A DNA stretch of 64,000 nucleotides from positions 17,068-81,067 of IMG/VR virus record IMGVR_UViG_3300044910_000908; one strand, 5' to 3'. Position numbers and translations under genes: made by a program. Origin of the DNA: a virus. Of this stretch, positions 7,275 through 16,505 are shown piece by piece. The stretch's first letter is position 1. Every line of letters starts with the position of its first letter. The notes beneath the pieces are model-generated. The model did no database searches. It worked only from the letters and a program-made list of their open reading frames with translations, and had not been told where the DNA came from.

Positions 7275-9533
7275 TTAAACTACACAAGCACCTGATTTAC
7301 AACCACCTTCTTCAATATTATCAGAAGAACCATCATTAACTTGATTGTAATACATAGTACACATTCCCATTTTATATGCAAATAATAAATCCTCAATCAA
7401 TCTTGACATTTTAATTTCACCTTTAGAAGGGTCATACGAAGTGTTGCATGAAATAAATTGATCATTATATTTCTGAAATACTGCAGTAGTTTTCAAGTAA
7501 TCTTTACTATCAACATTCCACAATGTTTCATATAAATGATTTAATTTGTTATATTCAGGAACAACTTGTGGTAATACTCCATCTTTAGAACCTTTAATAC
7601 TAATTAAATCTCTAGGAGGTTCAATACCATTTGTCTCATTAGAAATTTGAGATGATGTTTCACTTGGAAAAATTGTTGATAATGTTGCATTTCTAATACC
7701 ATATTTTTTCAAATCTTCTTTTAATTCATCCCATGGCATTAATGGAGCATTAACTGGAATTTTATTTAAATCTCTCGGAACAATACCATCATGATATTTT
7801 GTTCTTAATTCAATAGAACCAAATTCTTTTGCTAATTGATTAGATGCTTGAATTAAATAAAAATTCTGTTTCTCAATCATTGTTTCAGTCGCAAGTAATG
7901 CTTCATCTGTACCCCATTGTAATCTTCCTTTTGCTAACCAATGAGCATAACCAATTAAACCAATGCCTAATGGACGACATAATTTAGTAGCTCTTTCAGC
8001 AGCATCAATTGGATATTCTTGATAATCTAATAAAGCATCTAAAGCTCTAACACCCATTTCACAACAATCTTTTAAAATTCTTTCTTCTTTTTCAGATAAA
8101 TTCTTACTAAATTTACCCCAATTAGTAGCTAATAATGTACATAAATTTAATAATGAATTACCATCTCCAAGCGGAGTTGTTCGCTGTCCAATTTCCGTAC
8201 ATAAATTAGTCATATAAACTGGTTCATAATAAGGTGTTTGATAATTGACATTATCAGCATTAAAAATATAAATACGTCCAGTTTCATATCTTTCATTCAT
8301 TAATTTTGTAAAGTATTCAAATGCAGGAATAGTTTTCTTTACAACTTTATTTGAGTTTTCATATTTTTCATATAATTCTTCAAATTTTTCTAAATCTGGA
8401 GAATAAAAAGCTTCATATAAATCTGGAACTTCTTCAGGGCTAAATAATGTAATATTTCCACCTGTGATTAATCTTTTATACATTGTTCCATTAAGAGCAA
8501 CAACATAATCTAAAGTTCTAATACGAGTTTCTTCAGTTCCTTTATTGTTTTTTAATTCAATTAATTTTTCAAATTCTAAATGCCATCCAGGATAATTAAT
8601 AGAAGCTGAAGCCGACCTAATTCCACCTTGCGATACTGCTCTTAAAGAAGAATTCATTAATTTTAAATAAGGAATAACACCAGTTGTAATAGCATCTCCT
8701 TGTCTAACTTGTTGTCCTTCAGCACGTAATCTTCCAATATTTAAACCAATACCAGCTTTTCTTGAAGCATAATCAATAATAGCTGCTGATGTAGCTTTAA
8801 TAGAATTTAAGCTATCACCACAATCCATTAATGTGCAAGAAGAAAATTGTTTTACATTAGTTCTTAATCCAGCCATAATAGGTGTAGGAAGAGAAATATA
8901 ATGTTGGCTAACCAAATCATAAAATTTCTTGATGTATCCCATACGAGTAGCAATTGGGTACGCGCCAAATAATAATGCTGGAACTAAAATATAAGGGAAT
9001 TGAAATGTTTCATATACATGTTTAGTTTTTCTATTTTGAACTAAATATTTTTTACGCATTTGTTCTGAACCTGCATAACGAAATAAATCATCTCTATTAT
9101 GGTCAATCATATCATTTAAAATATTAAATTCTTCTTCATTATAAAATTCTAATAATTCTTTAGTATAAACACCTAATGCCACATTTTTCTTAACAACATC
9201 ATATAAATGAGGTGGTGTATTAGAACCAAATGCTTCTTTACGAATAGATAACCAATTTAATCTAGCAGCAACATGATCATAATTTGGAGTATCTTCATTA
9301 ATTAAATCTGCAGATGCTTTAATTAAAGTTTGGTGAATTGAAGAAGTTTTAATATTTGGAACGAAATGTGGATTAGCTGTCATTTCAATTTGAGAAACAG
9401 ATACGCCTTTAATTGGTGGAAAAATATCATCTCCATTACATGCCCAATTAATCACTTGATGAATTTTAGAAAGATCTAATAGTTCTTTTGTTCCATTTCG
9501 TTTAGTAACAAATATATTACTGGTTTGAGTCAT
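7275..9533 (-). CDS. nrdA: Ribonucleotide reductase class Ia, alpha subunit
   Basis: 752 aa, near full length for class Ia NrdA (761 aa in E. coli). Has an N-terminal ATP-cone-like start (VTKRNGTKELLDLSKIHQV), the active-site cysteine in SSCTLMDCGDS, NLCTEIG with the catalytic Asn, Cys and Glu, the second redox Cys in NLCTLLATN, and a C-terminal CKSGAC pair for thioredoxin or glutaredoxin reduction. Converts NDPs to dNDPs in the cytoplasm. No intein or intron interrupts it, unlike several T4-like relatives. RBS AAGGAATTTAT. Confidence 0.97.
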   Translation of the reverse strand: MTQTSNIFVTKRNGTKELLDLSKIHQVINWACNGDDIFPPIKGVSVSQIEMTANPHFVPNIKTSSIHQTLIKASADLINEDTPNYDHVAARLNWLSIRKEAFGSNTPPHLYDVVKKNVALGVYTKELLEFYNEEEFNILNDMIDHNRDDLFRYAGSEQMRKKYLVQNRKTKHVYETFQFPYILVPALLFGAYPIATRMGYIKKFYDLVSQHYISLPTPIMAGLRTNVKQFSSCTLMDCGDSLNSIKATSAAIIDYASRKAGIGLNIGRLRAEGQQVRQGDAITTGVIPYLKLMNSSLRAVSQGGIRSASASINYPGWHLEFEKLIELKNNKGTEETRIRTLDYVVALNGTMYKRLITGGNITLFSPEEVPDLYEAFYSPDLEKFEELYEKYENSNKVVKKTIPAFEYFTKLMNERYETGRIYIFNADNVNYQTPYYEPVYMTNLCTEIGQRTTPLGDGNSLLNLCTLLATNWGKFSKNLSEKEERILKDCCEMGVRALDALLDYQEYPIDAAERATKLCRPLGIGLIGYAHWLAKGRLQWGTDEALLATETMIEKQNFYLIQASNQLAKEFGSIELRTKYHDGIVPRDLNKIPVNAPLMPWDELKEDLKKYGIRNATLSTIFPSETSSQISNETNGIEPPRDLISIKGSKDGVLPQVVPEYNKLNHLYETLWNVDSKDYLKTTAVFQKYNDQFISCNTSYDPSKGEIKMSRLIEDLLFAYKMGMCTMYYNQVNDGSSDNIEEGGCKSGACVV

Positions 9534-9559
9534 ATAAATTCCTTATAATTAAATAATTT

Positions 9560-10864
9560 TTAAAATTGAATAATTTGCTTTTGTTTGTTAATATTACAAA
9601 ATTCAGCATCGTTTGTGATTTGCGAAATAGGAGCCATGGCTCTTTTTAAAGCGGTTGTTTTATTTGTTTTATTTCTTTCAAAAACATTAAATTGGCAACA
9701 ACTTATTTCTATACCAAAGGTAGTAAAACGACCTAATTCTGAAGCTTCTTTTAAATGGATTTCAGCTTGAGTATTTCCAGCTATTTCAAAAAAATCTTCT
9801 TGATGATTTCTAATAGCTATAATATATTTCATCATTGCTTCAGTATTAATTGGCATATCAGGAAATAGTTTTTTTAATGTTGCAGTAGCACCAGGACCAG
9901 CAACAACATAATCAGCATTTTCATCTAAATTTCCATGTGTTAAACTTTTGTCTTTATTTTGTAATTTTTTAAAATCATCATAATATTCAGCATCTATTAA
10001 TTCAGAACTACCAATTCCTGGCATCCTAGCTAAGTTTGAAGAAAAATGATATCCATAATAATTTCCAATTCCTCTTTCAAGAGTTAAAAAATTAAAAGAT
10101 TGTTCCATTGTTGGTTTATTCTTAAAAAATGGCACCCATTTTTTAGATAAATATTTGACCCAATGAATCATATCAGATGGACGCATTTTTCTTTCTTGGT
10201 GTTCTTTTAATAAATTTAATTCAGTGATTAATTTATTACTGTTATTAATATTTAGTATGTCAATAGATGATGGATTTTCTCTACAATAATTTCTAGCAGC
10301 TATTTGCAAACTTGTTCTTAATTCTGTTGTTCCCCATATTTTTTCTTTATTAGCAAAAGCTTTTTCTACATTAGACATTAATGTAAATTCATAATCCATA
10401 TCTTTTTCTAATAAATCAAAATTGATATATTTTGAATTAGTTGGAATTAAATAATTTAAATCTTCAGCAGTTCCTGTAATAATATCTAAAGTTCTTGCTG
10501 GTCCATAAAATTTTACAATTGCAGAATTTATTAGTTTATCCTCAAAACTAACATTATCTTCATAATATAAATGGGAATTTAACCAAATAATTTCATCATG
10601 AAATGATCTATTTGGATGGAAGTATGGAACAGGTTTATTATCAACAACAAAACCATATCCAAATCCTTTTTGATGTTTATATAATTTTGAAATATAATCT
10701 TCAAAAGTTTTAGCTTGCTGTTTATTTATCCTTACTTCCCATTCCCGCTTATTGAATTCTTTTATAAAATTTGCTAATTGTTTTTTTACTGTTTTATCTG
10801 CAAATGACAATATTTTTTCATCAGACATATTTTTAATATCGTTGTTAGAAAGTAATGATGCCAT
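9560..10864 (-). CDS. Putative DNA base hypermodification protein (HMUDK helical domain / aGPT-pyrophosphorylase-like)
   Basis: 434 aa. I recognise the spacing of the HhH-like helical family that includes the 5-hmdU DNA kinase helical domain and the alpha-glutamyl/putrescinyl thymine pyrophosphorylases: IVKFYGPARTLDII (about 115-128), GIGNYYGYHFSSNLAR (265-280), GPGATATLKKLF (323-334, the usual GPG-x-x-GL-like block), and a late FGIEISCCQFNVFERNK (383-399, where relatives have an LCEFdKY-like motif). Members of this family act on modified thymines in phage DNA. No P-loop kinase is fused. The C-terminus is KQKQIIQF, like the polymerase tail. The first codons overlap the end of the methyltransferase gene by 20 bp. 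Family membership is by eye, and the exact reaction is unknown. Confidence 0.55.
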   Translation of the reverse strand: MASLLSNNDIKNMSDEKILSFADKTVKKQLANFIKEFNKREWEVRINKQQAKTFEDYISKLYKHQKGFGYGFVVDNKPVPYFHPNRSFHDEIIWLNSHLYYEDNVSFEDKLINSAIVKFYGPARTLDIITGTAEDLNYLIPTNSKYINFDLLEKDMDYEFTLMSNVEKAFANKEKIWGTTELRTSLQIAARNYCRENPSSIDILNINNSNKLITELNLLKEHQERKMRPSDMIHWVKYLSKKWVPFFKNKPTMEQSFNFLTLERGIGNYYGYHFSSNLARMPGIGSSELIDAEYYDDFKKLQNKDKSLTHGNLDENADYVVAGPGATATLKKLFPDMPINTEAMMKYIIAIRNHQEDFFEIAGNTQAEIHLKEASELGRFTTFGIEISCCQFNVFERNKTNKTTALKRAMAPISQITNDAEFCNINKQKQIIQF

Positions 10865-11618
10865 TTATTTTTTTTCTCCGTTTCCAAATTCTAGGTAAAC
10901 TATTAAAACCTTTATGAACGAGTTCAAATTCTTCGTTTATTATTTGTTTTGCTAATCGTTGGGTTTGTCTACCAGTTAAAATAGTAGTATCATATTTATA
11001 TTTTTCAAAATGGCCATAACACGAAGGTGAACTAAAGCTTGCAGTTTCTATTAAATAGTTAGTTGACAAATCCATACAACTTTTTATAAAATCAAATGGG
11101 TCCTCAAAATGTTCAAAGGTTTCTAAACACAATACAACATCAAACTTTTCATCTTTTGGAAATTCATAAAAATTAATATTTTTATTATCAGAATGTAAAG
11201 AACACCATTTTTCACAACAAGAAATCTGATGGTCTACATTATTGAATGTATAAACTTGTTTAAAATTTGATTGCAATAATTTTTCAGTTGTAAATCCTAA
11301 ACCATTAAAAATATCAATAATAGAATATTCAGATAAATCAATATTATTTTTCTTAAAATAATTATTGAGTGCCCAAATACTATTATTTGAAGATACAAAA
11401 AAGCACCAAATACATTCTAATAAGTAATCTGTGGTAGAATAGATAGAAAAATCTGTTCTTTTAGAATTTACCCATAATTCACCTAATTTATCTGAATTTA
11501 TTTTTAATGCATTATAAAGTTCTTTTTTTGAATTAGAATTTAATAAAATTTCATTATCTTTTAATTCCGGAACACAAGCAATAATATTATCTATAAAATT
11601 TTTATGACTAAGCTTCAT
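10845..11618 (-). CDS. SAM-dependent methyltransferase-like protein
   Basis: 257 aa. A Rossmann-type methyltransferase core is visible: SIIDIFNGLGFTTEKLL (about 98-114) in motif I position, VYTFNNVD for the acidic end of strand 2, KFDVVLCLETFEHFEDPFDF (about 157-175) as motif IV with the EHFEDP post-motif seen in Methyltransf_11/23 proteins, and a basic C-terminus ending NGIITF. The glycine-rich loop is weak (FNGLG), so activity is not certain. It overlaps both neighbours and lies inside the putative hypermodification cluster, so a modified base or its precursor is a candidate substrate (inference). Confidence 0.65.
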   Translation of the reverse strand: MKLSHKNFIDNIIACVPELKDNEILLNSNSKKELYNALKINSDKLGELWVNSKRTDFSIYSTTDYLLECIWCFFVSSNNSIWALNNYFKKNNIDLSEYSIIDIFNGLGFTTEKLLQSNFKQVYTFNNVDHQISCCEKWCSLHSDNKNINFYEFPKDEKFDVVLCLETFEHFEDPFDFIKSCMDLSTNYLIETASFSSPSCYGHFEKYKYDTTILTGRQTQRLAKQIINEEFELVHKGFNSLPRIWKRRKKINGIITF

Positions 11619-12006
11619 GTCTTACATTTTCCTTCTCAGTTAAATTATGATCTAAATGTATTACATTAAGCCAAGAACCACAATTTTGCTCAATTATATT
11701 TTTTTGAATAGGGTCATCTTCAAAATGACAATTAATTTTAATTCCAATATTTTTCAATTTATTCAAAACTTGAGCTTTATGCATTCCAGAACTTTCTCTA
11801 GTTTTTTCATGAAATTGCAAATTGTTAAAAAATACTTTATTAAAAATATTTCTTTTTTCTAGCATTGAAATTGTTTCAACGTATTCTTCAAAAGACCTAC
11901 CAGTAATAATAATATCATTAGGACCTGGATAAACTCCTTCGATAGAGTTATTAATAAAAATAACTCCATCGATATCGTAACTATTAATAGGGGAATGATT
12001 AAACAT
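11608..12006 (-). CDS. HAD-like phosphatase
   Basis: 132 aa. YDIDGVIF (about 10-17) is HAD motif I, IITGRSFEEYVETISML is motif II, HKAQVLNKL supplies the motif III lysine, and FEDDP carries the motif IV acidic pair. The protein is short, with no cap domain. It sits immediately downstream of inositol phosphate synthase, separated by no spacer, so inositol phosphate or a modified nucleotide could be its substrate (inference). RBS GGAGAATAA. Confidence 0.65.
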   Translation of the reverse strand: MFNHSPINSYDIDGVIFINNSIEGVYPGPNDIIITGRSFEEYVETISMLEKRNIFNKVFFNNLQFHEKTRESSGMHKAQVLNKLKNIGIKINCHFEDDPIQKNIIEQNCGSWLNVIHLDHNLTEKENVRHEA

Positions 12007-13218
12007 TTATTCTCCTATCAATCTCAAATAATCCATTCCACCGCTATTATATTCATCCCATGCAAATTTAATTGCATCTTCAGGAGTTGTTTGTTTACTA
12101 GTAATATCTGTTAATTGACGATTAGCTAATGCTTCGCATTCTTTATAAGATAAATCATAAGTTAATTGTTTAGGCGGAGATTTTTGAGTAAACGCAGAAG
12201 GTCCTCTTAAACAACCAATAATTCCCATTTCTTTTGCAACTTTAATATATCTTAAAGCATCAATTACAACACCACTAGAATTTTCTGAATCTTGAACAGA
12301 TAATTTAACATCTACAGTAATTGGAGCATCTCCAAAACCTCTAAGATGTAAATTAAAGTAAGCAATTTTATTATCTTTTAAATAAGGAATAAAAGTTGAA
12401 GGACCAGCAAATAAAGCATCGTCATCAACAGGAATTCCTCTTAAATCATTTTGTGCTCTAATAACATTTTCTTTTGATACTTTTTTATGTTTTAATCTTG
12501 TTTGAACCATCATATTATTAAAATCGGTATTACCTCCAACGTTTAATTGTTGATGATAATCAACTATCATACCTCGACTAAATGCTAGTTCTTGTAACAT
12601 TTGAGATAAAATAGAAGCTCCAAATTGAGATTTCATATCAGAACCAATATAAGGAATGCCAGCACTAATAAATTTTTCTTCCCATTTAGGATGATTTAAT
12701 GTTAATACAGGAATACAATTCAAAAATGAAATTTTATGTTCAATACATTTTTCAGCCCACCATTCAGTTGCATTTTGAGAACCTACTGGCAAGTAATTGA
12801 TAATAATTTCAACGCCTGTTTCTTTTAGAATTTTATCAATATCACAAACATCTTCATTAGAAATTCTGAAACCCATTCTTTCTGGTTGAGTTTGCATATA
12901 ATCAGAAACACCGTCTAATACTGGACCCATATTAACAATTGGGCCATCAGGAACATCTTTACAAAATACTCTAGCGCAATTAGGTTGAGCAAAAATAGCT
13001 TCGCCTACTGGACGACCAACTTTTCTTCTATCAACATCAAAAGCTGCTACTACTTGAATATCAGCAGGATGATAACCTCCAATTCTGTCAAACATAACAC
13101 CGGGAATAGAATTTCCTTCAGCATCTTCATCATGATCTTTATAATATTCAAGGCCTTGATAAAGAGAAGAAAAACAATTACCAACACCAACTACACAAAC
13201 TTTAATTTTTTTTGACAT
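12007..13218 (-). CDS. ino1: myo-Inositol-1-phosphate synthase
   Basis: 403 aa, similar in length to actinobacterial and archaeal enzymes (about 360-390 aa). Rossmann NAD-binding start KVCVVGVGNCFSSLYQG, then YLPVGSQNATEWWAEKC, IPYIGSDMKSQFGASIL (cf. GDDxKSQxGxT), NVGGNTDFNNMM (a family signature), VDVKLSVQDSENSSG with a catalytic lysine, and FTQKSPPKQ (cf. MKSPPxQ). The enzyme converts glucose-6-phosphate to inositol-1-phosphate using NAD. It is rare in phages. Neighbours suggest use in nucleic acid or surface modification rather than lipid synthesis (inference). RBS AGAGGATTATAT. Confidence 0.9.
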   Translation of the reverse strand: MSKKIKVCVVGVGNCFSSLYQGLEYYKDHDEDAEGNSIPGVMFDRIGGYHPADIQVVAAFDVDRRKVGRPVGEAIFAQPNCARVFCKDVPDGPIVNMGPVLDGVSDYMQTQPERMGFRISNEDVCDIDKILKETGVEIIINYLPVGSQNATEWWAEKCIEHKISFLNCIPVLTLNHPKWEEKFISAGIPYIGSDMKSQFGASILSQMLQELAFSRGMIVDYHQQLNVGGNTDFNNMMVQTRLKHKKVSKENVIRAQNDLRGIPVDDDALFAGPSTFIPYLKDNKIAYFNLHLRGFGDAPITVDVKLSVQDSENSSGVVIDALRYIKVAKEMGIIGCLRGPSAFTQKSPPKQLTYDLSYKECEALANRQLTDITSKQTTPEDAIKFAWDEYNSGGMDYLRLIGE

Positions 13219-13256
13219 ATATAATCCTCTTTTTGTTTAAAACATTATTTACTTTT

Positions 13257-14294
13257 TTAAAATGTTACAATTTTATTAAATTGCTTAATTTCTGGTATAT
13301 TAGGTTTATTATTCCAATAATCCCATCTATGATATAGAGGTGCTAAATGAACATTTTTTGGACGTTCCATATAAGTGTTCATATAATCTATAGGTGATAT
13401 TATAAACATTTCTTGTGTTCTTGTAAACAGTTTCCAATTATTTTTTTCACATAATTGTTTTAATTTATTGTTAAAATATTCCATGATAATAGTTCTTTCT
13501 TTTTGAGAACCATAAAAAGGAGTATTTTCAAAAAATCCAGTTTTTGGAATTCTTCTAGATTCATCTTCAATAGGTAATAATTCAACTAATTCAATATTTT
13601 GAATATTTAAATCTAATAATTGGCGTTCATATTCTAATAATATTTCATCTATTTCTTTTTTTGGATCAGAATTTCTAAGTATATGATGTCTTATATCTAT
13701 ATTACCCCAATAACAAGTAATATAATTTAATTGAGTAATATCTATATTATTATCTTCTATTTCTTTTTTAATTGTTTTTCTTAAAACACCTTTTAAAGTT
13801 CTTCCATCTTTTCTCACAACCATTGCATTTGAATAAAATGTTGAAAAACTATGTGAATCACCAATTATCAATTTATCAGTATTAGGATTTAAATAATATT
13901 CTTTAACTTCTAAACATTTTTTTGAAATTGCTTCCCAATCTATAGCTTTCCAATAATCATCTGCTGTTTTTCTACTTGAACATAGAAATCCATAATCAGG
14001 CATTGGCATATCTAATGATATTAATTTTGCTGAAGTTGTTCCAATTCTTTCATAAAATTTAGCGTTTTCTATTGTAGCACCACCAAATAAATTTAAAGAA
14101 CCTTTAAATTCCATTCCATGATATAAATAAATTTCGTCATAATTATTCCAATCTTCATTATTATGTAAGACTTCAACTTGTTTATTCAATTCTTTAGATA
14201 ATTGACAAGCTCTTAAATGAGCCCATGCATTTTTATGAGAATATTTTGAATTAGTTAATTTTCCACTTACTAAATCTATAGCAATTTTAGTCAT
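13257..14294 (-). CDS. SGNH/GDSL-hydrolase-like protein
   Basis: 345 aa. Three SGNH-type blocks are visible: IIGDSHSFSTF (about 143-153, catalytic Ser after GD), CYWGNIDIRHHILR (about 190-203, block III with Asn) and NVHLAPLYH near residue 317 (His in the place of the D-x-x-H block). The N-terminal 110 residues are not assigned. SGNH proteins are esterases or acyltransferases. It is the first gene of the putative modification cluster, and its C-terminus FNKIVTF resembles those of the polymerase and two other cluster proteins. The RBS is weak (TGGATATAATTAA). Confidence 0.55.
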   Translation of the reverse strand: MTKIAIDLVSGKLTNSKYSHKNAWAHLRACQLSKELNKQVEVLHNNEDWNNYDEIYLYHGMEFKGSLNLFGGATIENAKFYERIGTTSAKLISLDMPMPDYGFLCSSRKTADDYWKAIDWEAISKKCLEVKEYYLNPNTDKLIIGDSHSFSTFYSNAMVVRKDGRTLKGVLRKTIKKEIEDNNIDITQLNYITCYWGNIDIRHHILRNSDPKKEIDEILLEYERQLLDLNIQNIELVELLPIEDESRRIPKTGFFENTPFYGSQKERTIIMEYFNNKLKQLCEKNNWKLFTRTQEMFIISPIDYMNTYMERPKNVHLAPLYHRWDYWNNKPNIPEIKQFNKIVTF

Positions 14295-14298
14295 TTAA

Positions 14299-14487
14299 TT
14301 ATATCCAATTTTCATGATCATTGAATTGATCTATAAACAATTTTCCAATTTCAGAATAAAAACCTTCTGGGTCTTCCTTTCGTTTATCATCCAATAAAGT
14401 TTTATTATCAATAAATCCAGTAAATCGAATAATACTATCTCCTGTTGATGCATTTGCTGCATCATAAATTCCTGTTAATTCAATCAT
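14299..14487 (-). CDS. Small unknown protein, 62 aa
   Basis: Acidic soluble protein starting MIELTGIYDA. RBS GGAGATTAAACCAA. No motif seen. It lies 4 bp before the SGNH-like gene, in the same transcription unit. Confidence 0.6.
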   Translation of the reverse strand: MIELTGIYDAANASTGDSIIRFTGFIDNKTLLDDKRKEDPEGFYSEIGKLFIDQFNDHENWI

Positions 14488-14492
14488 TTGGT

Positions 14493-14678
14493 TTAATCTC
14501 CAATTTCTCGTGCTTCTCTAATTGCTTTAAGCAAATCTTTAGCAAATTTTATATATTGTTCGCCAGAAATTGTTGTTTCATTAATAATTGAAGGTCCATA
14601 AATTTTACATAAAAATTGAGTAATATCAATATTATCAACATCTACACCTTCTTCATAATTCTTAATCACTGCTATCAT
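14493..14678 (-). CDS. Small unknown protein, 61 aa
   Basis: Starts MIAVIKNYEEGV after CAGGAGATAATT. Its first 17 bp overlap the end of the upstream gene. No recognised domain. Confidence 0.6.
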   Translation of the reverse strand: MIAVIKNYEEGVDVDNIDITQFLCKIYGPSIINETTISGEQYIKFAKDLLKAIREAREIGD

Positions 14679-15414
14679 AATTATCTCCTGTATATAATCT
14701 AACCATTGACATATTTTGTTCTTTTGAGTATTTTAAAAAAGCACTTAATATACTTTCATTAGGAGCTATTTTACAAGAAGTTCCCACAATCCCACCTTTC
14801 CATGAATTCTTTTTTGGTCCAACTTCTTTGGTATAAGTAATATCTACTTCTCGTTTAACAAAATCTTTTTTGAAATATTGTAACCAACACATTATACCAG
14901 AACCATGAGTCCAAACTCTTTCTTCCAAATAACATGTCACTATATTATCTTCACCATCATAATCTTTAAATTCTATTTTTACAGGTTTAATAGATTGTTT
15001 GATAATTTCTTTAGCACCAAAATCCCATTTTGCTCTTTTTTTAAAACAACTAAAGTCATTATAAATAATTCCTGCTAAAGAACCATCACCATGATATAAT
15101 GACCATTTTGCAAAATGCATTCGTTTCCATGGAATATCAAAAACTTTGCATTGACTTTGACCAAAGCCTTTTTCATCTTGAATTCCATAATAAATTAAAA
15201 AACTATCATCACATGTTGTAATATAATAACTACGAGGACATATTCTACCATAATACTTATTTGAATAACTATTCAATTCTTTTTCAATATGAGCTGGAAT
15301 TATCCAATTTGGAATTTTTAAAAAGTATTCTTTATTATGCCCATATTGAAAGAATATTTTTGCATATTCTCGTTCTTCAGTTCGAGATTTAATACCTATT
15401 CTAAATTCTTTCAT
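14662..15414 (-). CDS. Unknown protein, 250 aa
   Basis: Start taken at the ATG that overlaps the upstream stop (ATGA). A TTG four codons earlier is less likely. Rich in aromatic and basic residues with a beta-rich pattern (WSLYHGDGSLAGIIYND, WTHGSGIMCWLQYF). No signal peptide and no known motif recognised. Confidence 0.65.
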   Translation of the reverse strand: MKEFRIGIKSRTEEREYAKIFFQYGHNKEYFLKIPNWIIPAHIEKELNSYSNKYYGRICPRSYYITTCDDSFLIYYGIQDEKGFGQSQCKVFDIPWKRMHFAKWSLYHGDGSLAGIIYNDFSCFKKRAKWDFGAKEIIKQSIKPVKIEFKDYDGEDNIVTCYLEERVWTHGSGIMCWLQYFKKDFVKREVDITYTKEVGPKKNSWKGGIVGTSCKIAPNESILSAFLKYSKEQNMSMVRLYTGDNYDSSD

Positions 15415-15737
15415 TGAAATGACCAAGAAATATTTAATTCAGCATCTTGGTCATTTTCATAATTAACATCTGGAATTGAAAATGAACGTGCAGCTGTGTG
15501 TTCAGCTTTATAACCATTCTCTTTTAAAGTATTAATAATGCTAATTAAAGCTGAAGATGTCATTTCCCCAGTTATAACGTGTATATATGAATATTTTCCT
15601 TCTGTAGCATATTCCTGAATTTTATCTTCAATAACAGATAAATGTCTTTGAATGATTTGTTGTTCTTTATTTTGAATATGTTTATCGGCCAAATCCCTAG
15701 CAACAGTAGCTTTTAGCTCAAAAGGTTTAGTTATCAT
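15411..15737 (-). CDS. Unknown protein, 108 aa
   Basis: An N-terminal helix (KPFELKATVARDLADKHIQNK) is followed by an alternating alpha/beta region ending NISWSFQ. It overlaps both neighbouring genes by 4 bp, so it is part of the tightly coupled operon led by the MazG-like gene. Confidence 0.6.
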   Translation of the reverse strand: MITKPFELKATVARDLADKHIQNKEQQIIQRHLSVIEDKIQEYATEGKYSYIHVITGEMTSSALISIINTLKENGYKAEHTAARSFSIPDVNYENDQDAELNISWSFQ

Positions 15738-16018
15738 ATTTCAACATTCTCAACATTAATAGAACTCCATTTTTTTAATTTCTGGAATTTTGCATATTTA
15801 GCTTCATGTAAATCTTTATTAGATAATTCGTATTCTTGTTGAAGAAGAGAAATCATTGCTAAAGCGTCACCTAATTCTTCAACCAAATGTTGTTTATTTG
15901 TTTTACTAGGTTGATTAAAAGGATGATAAGAATCAATGCCAAATCGCTTGATTTTAGAAATCACCATAATACATTCAGCAAATTCTTCTTGAGCAATATT
16001 TAAGATTTCATTATCCAT
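15734..16018 (-). CDS. MazG-like nucleotide pyrophosphohydrolase
   Basis: 94 aa from the ATG that follows AGAGGATATACTAT. The all-alpha NTP-PPase pattern is visible: EEFAECIMVISKIKRFG (the E-x-x-E of helix 1) and VEELGDALAMISLL (E-x-x-D of helix 2), which bind magnesium and hydrolyse dNTPs or other nucleotides. It is first behind the early promoter at 16052-16080 and heads the operon that runs towards nrdA. Confidence 0.75.
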   Translation of the reverse strand: MDNEILNIAQEEFAECIMVISKIKRFGIDSYHPFNQPSKTNKQHLVEELGDALAMISLLQQEYELSNKDLHEAKYAKFQKLKKWSSINVENVEI

Positions 16019-16051
16019 ATAGTATATCCTCTTTAAATTATTTAAAAATAA

Positions 16052-16080
16052 ATTATATACCAATAAATGAATTTTGTAAA
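16052..16080 (-). promoter_or_regulatory. Early promoter, MazG-to-nrd operon
   Basis: TTTACA, 17-bp spacer, TATAAT reading leftward, 34 bp from the MazG start. No other early promoter of this type is seen until the polymerase and VWA region, so it may serve about 11 kb. Confidence 0.75.
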
Positions 16081-16088
16081 TATTTTTA

Positions 16089-16484
16089 TTATAATAATTT
16101 TAAATGGCCTGTAATTTGATCAATTATCTCAGATGGTGCTGGACCTATAGCAAAACAAGTATATGTAGGTTCATTAAATTCAGTTAATCCTAAATCTTGA
16201 ATTAATGATTTGGGAACTAATGGATAATTATCTTCAGTAAATTTATACAATTCTAATAGTTCTTCTAATGAATCTACACCAACACATATCTTTTTATAAT
16301 TTGTTTCCATCCAAATTCTAACTTCGTTTGGGCATAATATTGTATAAACATTACTTTCAGAATTATCAAATTTTCCACAATTTAAAATTGCTTTTAAAGA
16401 AGCATGAGCTCCTTGAGCAATCATTTTACCTTTGCGCATATTTAAATCTTTACGCATTACAATCACTTGCTTAATAGAACTCAT
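16089..16484 (-). CDS. Peptidyl-tRNA hydrolase 2 (PTH2) family protein
   Basis: 131 aa. The N-terminal block VIVMRKDLNMRKGKMIAQGAHA (residues 8-29) is a clear PTH2 signature (R-x-DL-M-GK-x-AQ-AHA), followed by YKKICVGVDSLEELLELY and a C-terminal TYTCFAIGPAPSEII that matches the TxxAIGP end of the family. PTH2 enzymes release peptides from peptidyl-tRNA. A second, more divergent PTH2-like protein is encoded at 38261-38659. RBS TTTGGAGATATGATTA. Confidence 0.85.
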   Translation of the reverse strand: MSSIKQVIVMRKDLNMRKGKMIAQGAHASLKAILNCGKFDNSESNVYTILCPNEVRIWMETNYKKICVGVDSLEELLELYKFTEDNYPLVPKSLIQDLGLTEFNEPTYTCFAIGPAPSEIIDQITGHLKLL

Positions 16485-16505
16485 TAATCATATCTCCAAA
16501 AATTA

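Noticed and set aside
13240-13270. TTTACTTTTTT on the plus strand as an early promoter
   Set aside because: No TATAAT at a proper distance and it would read into antisense of coding genes.
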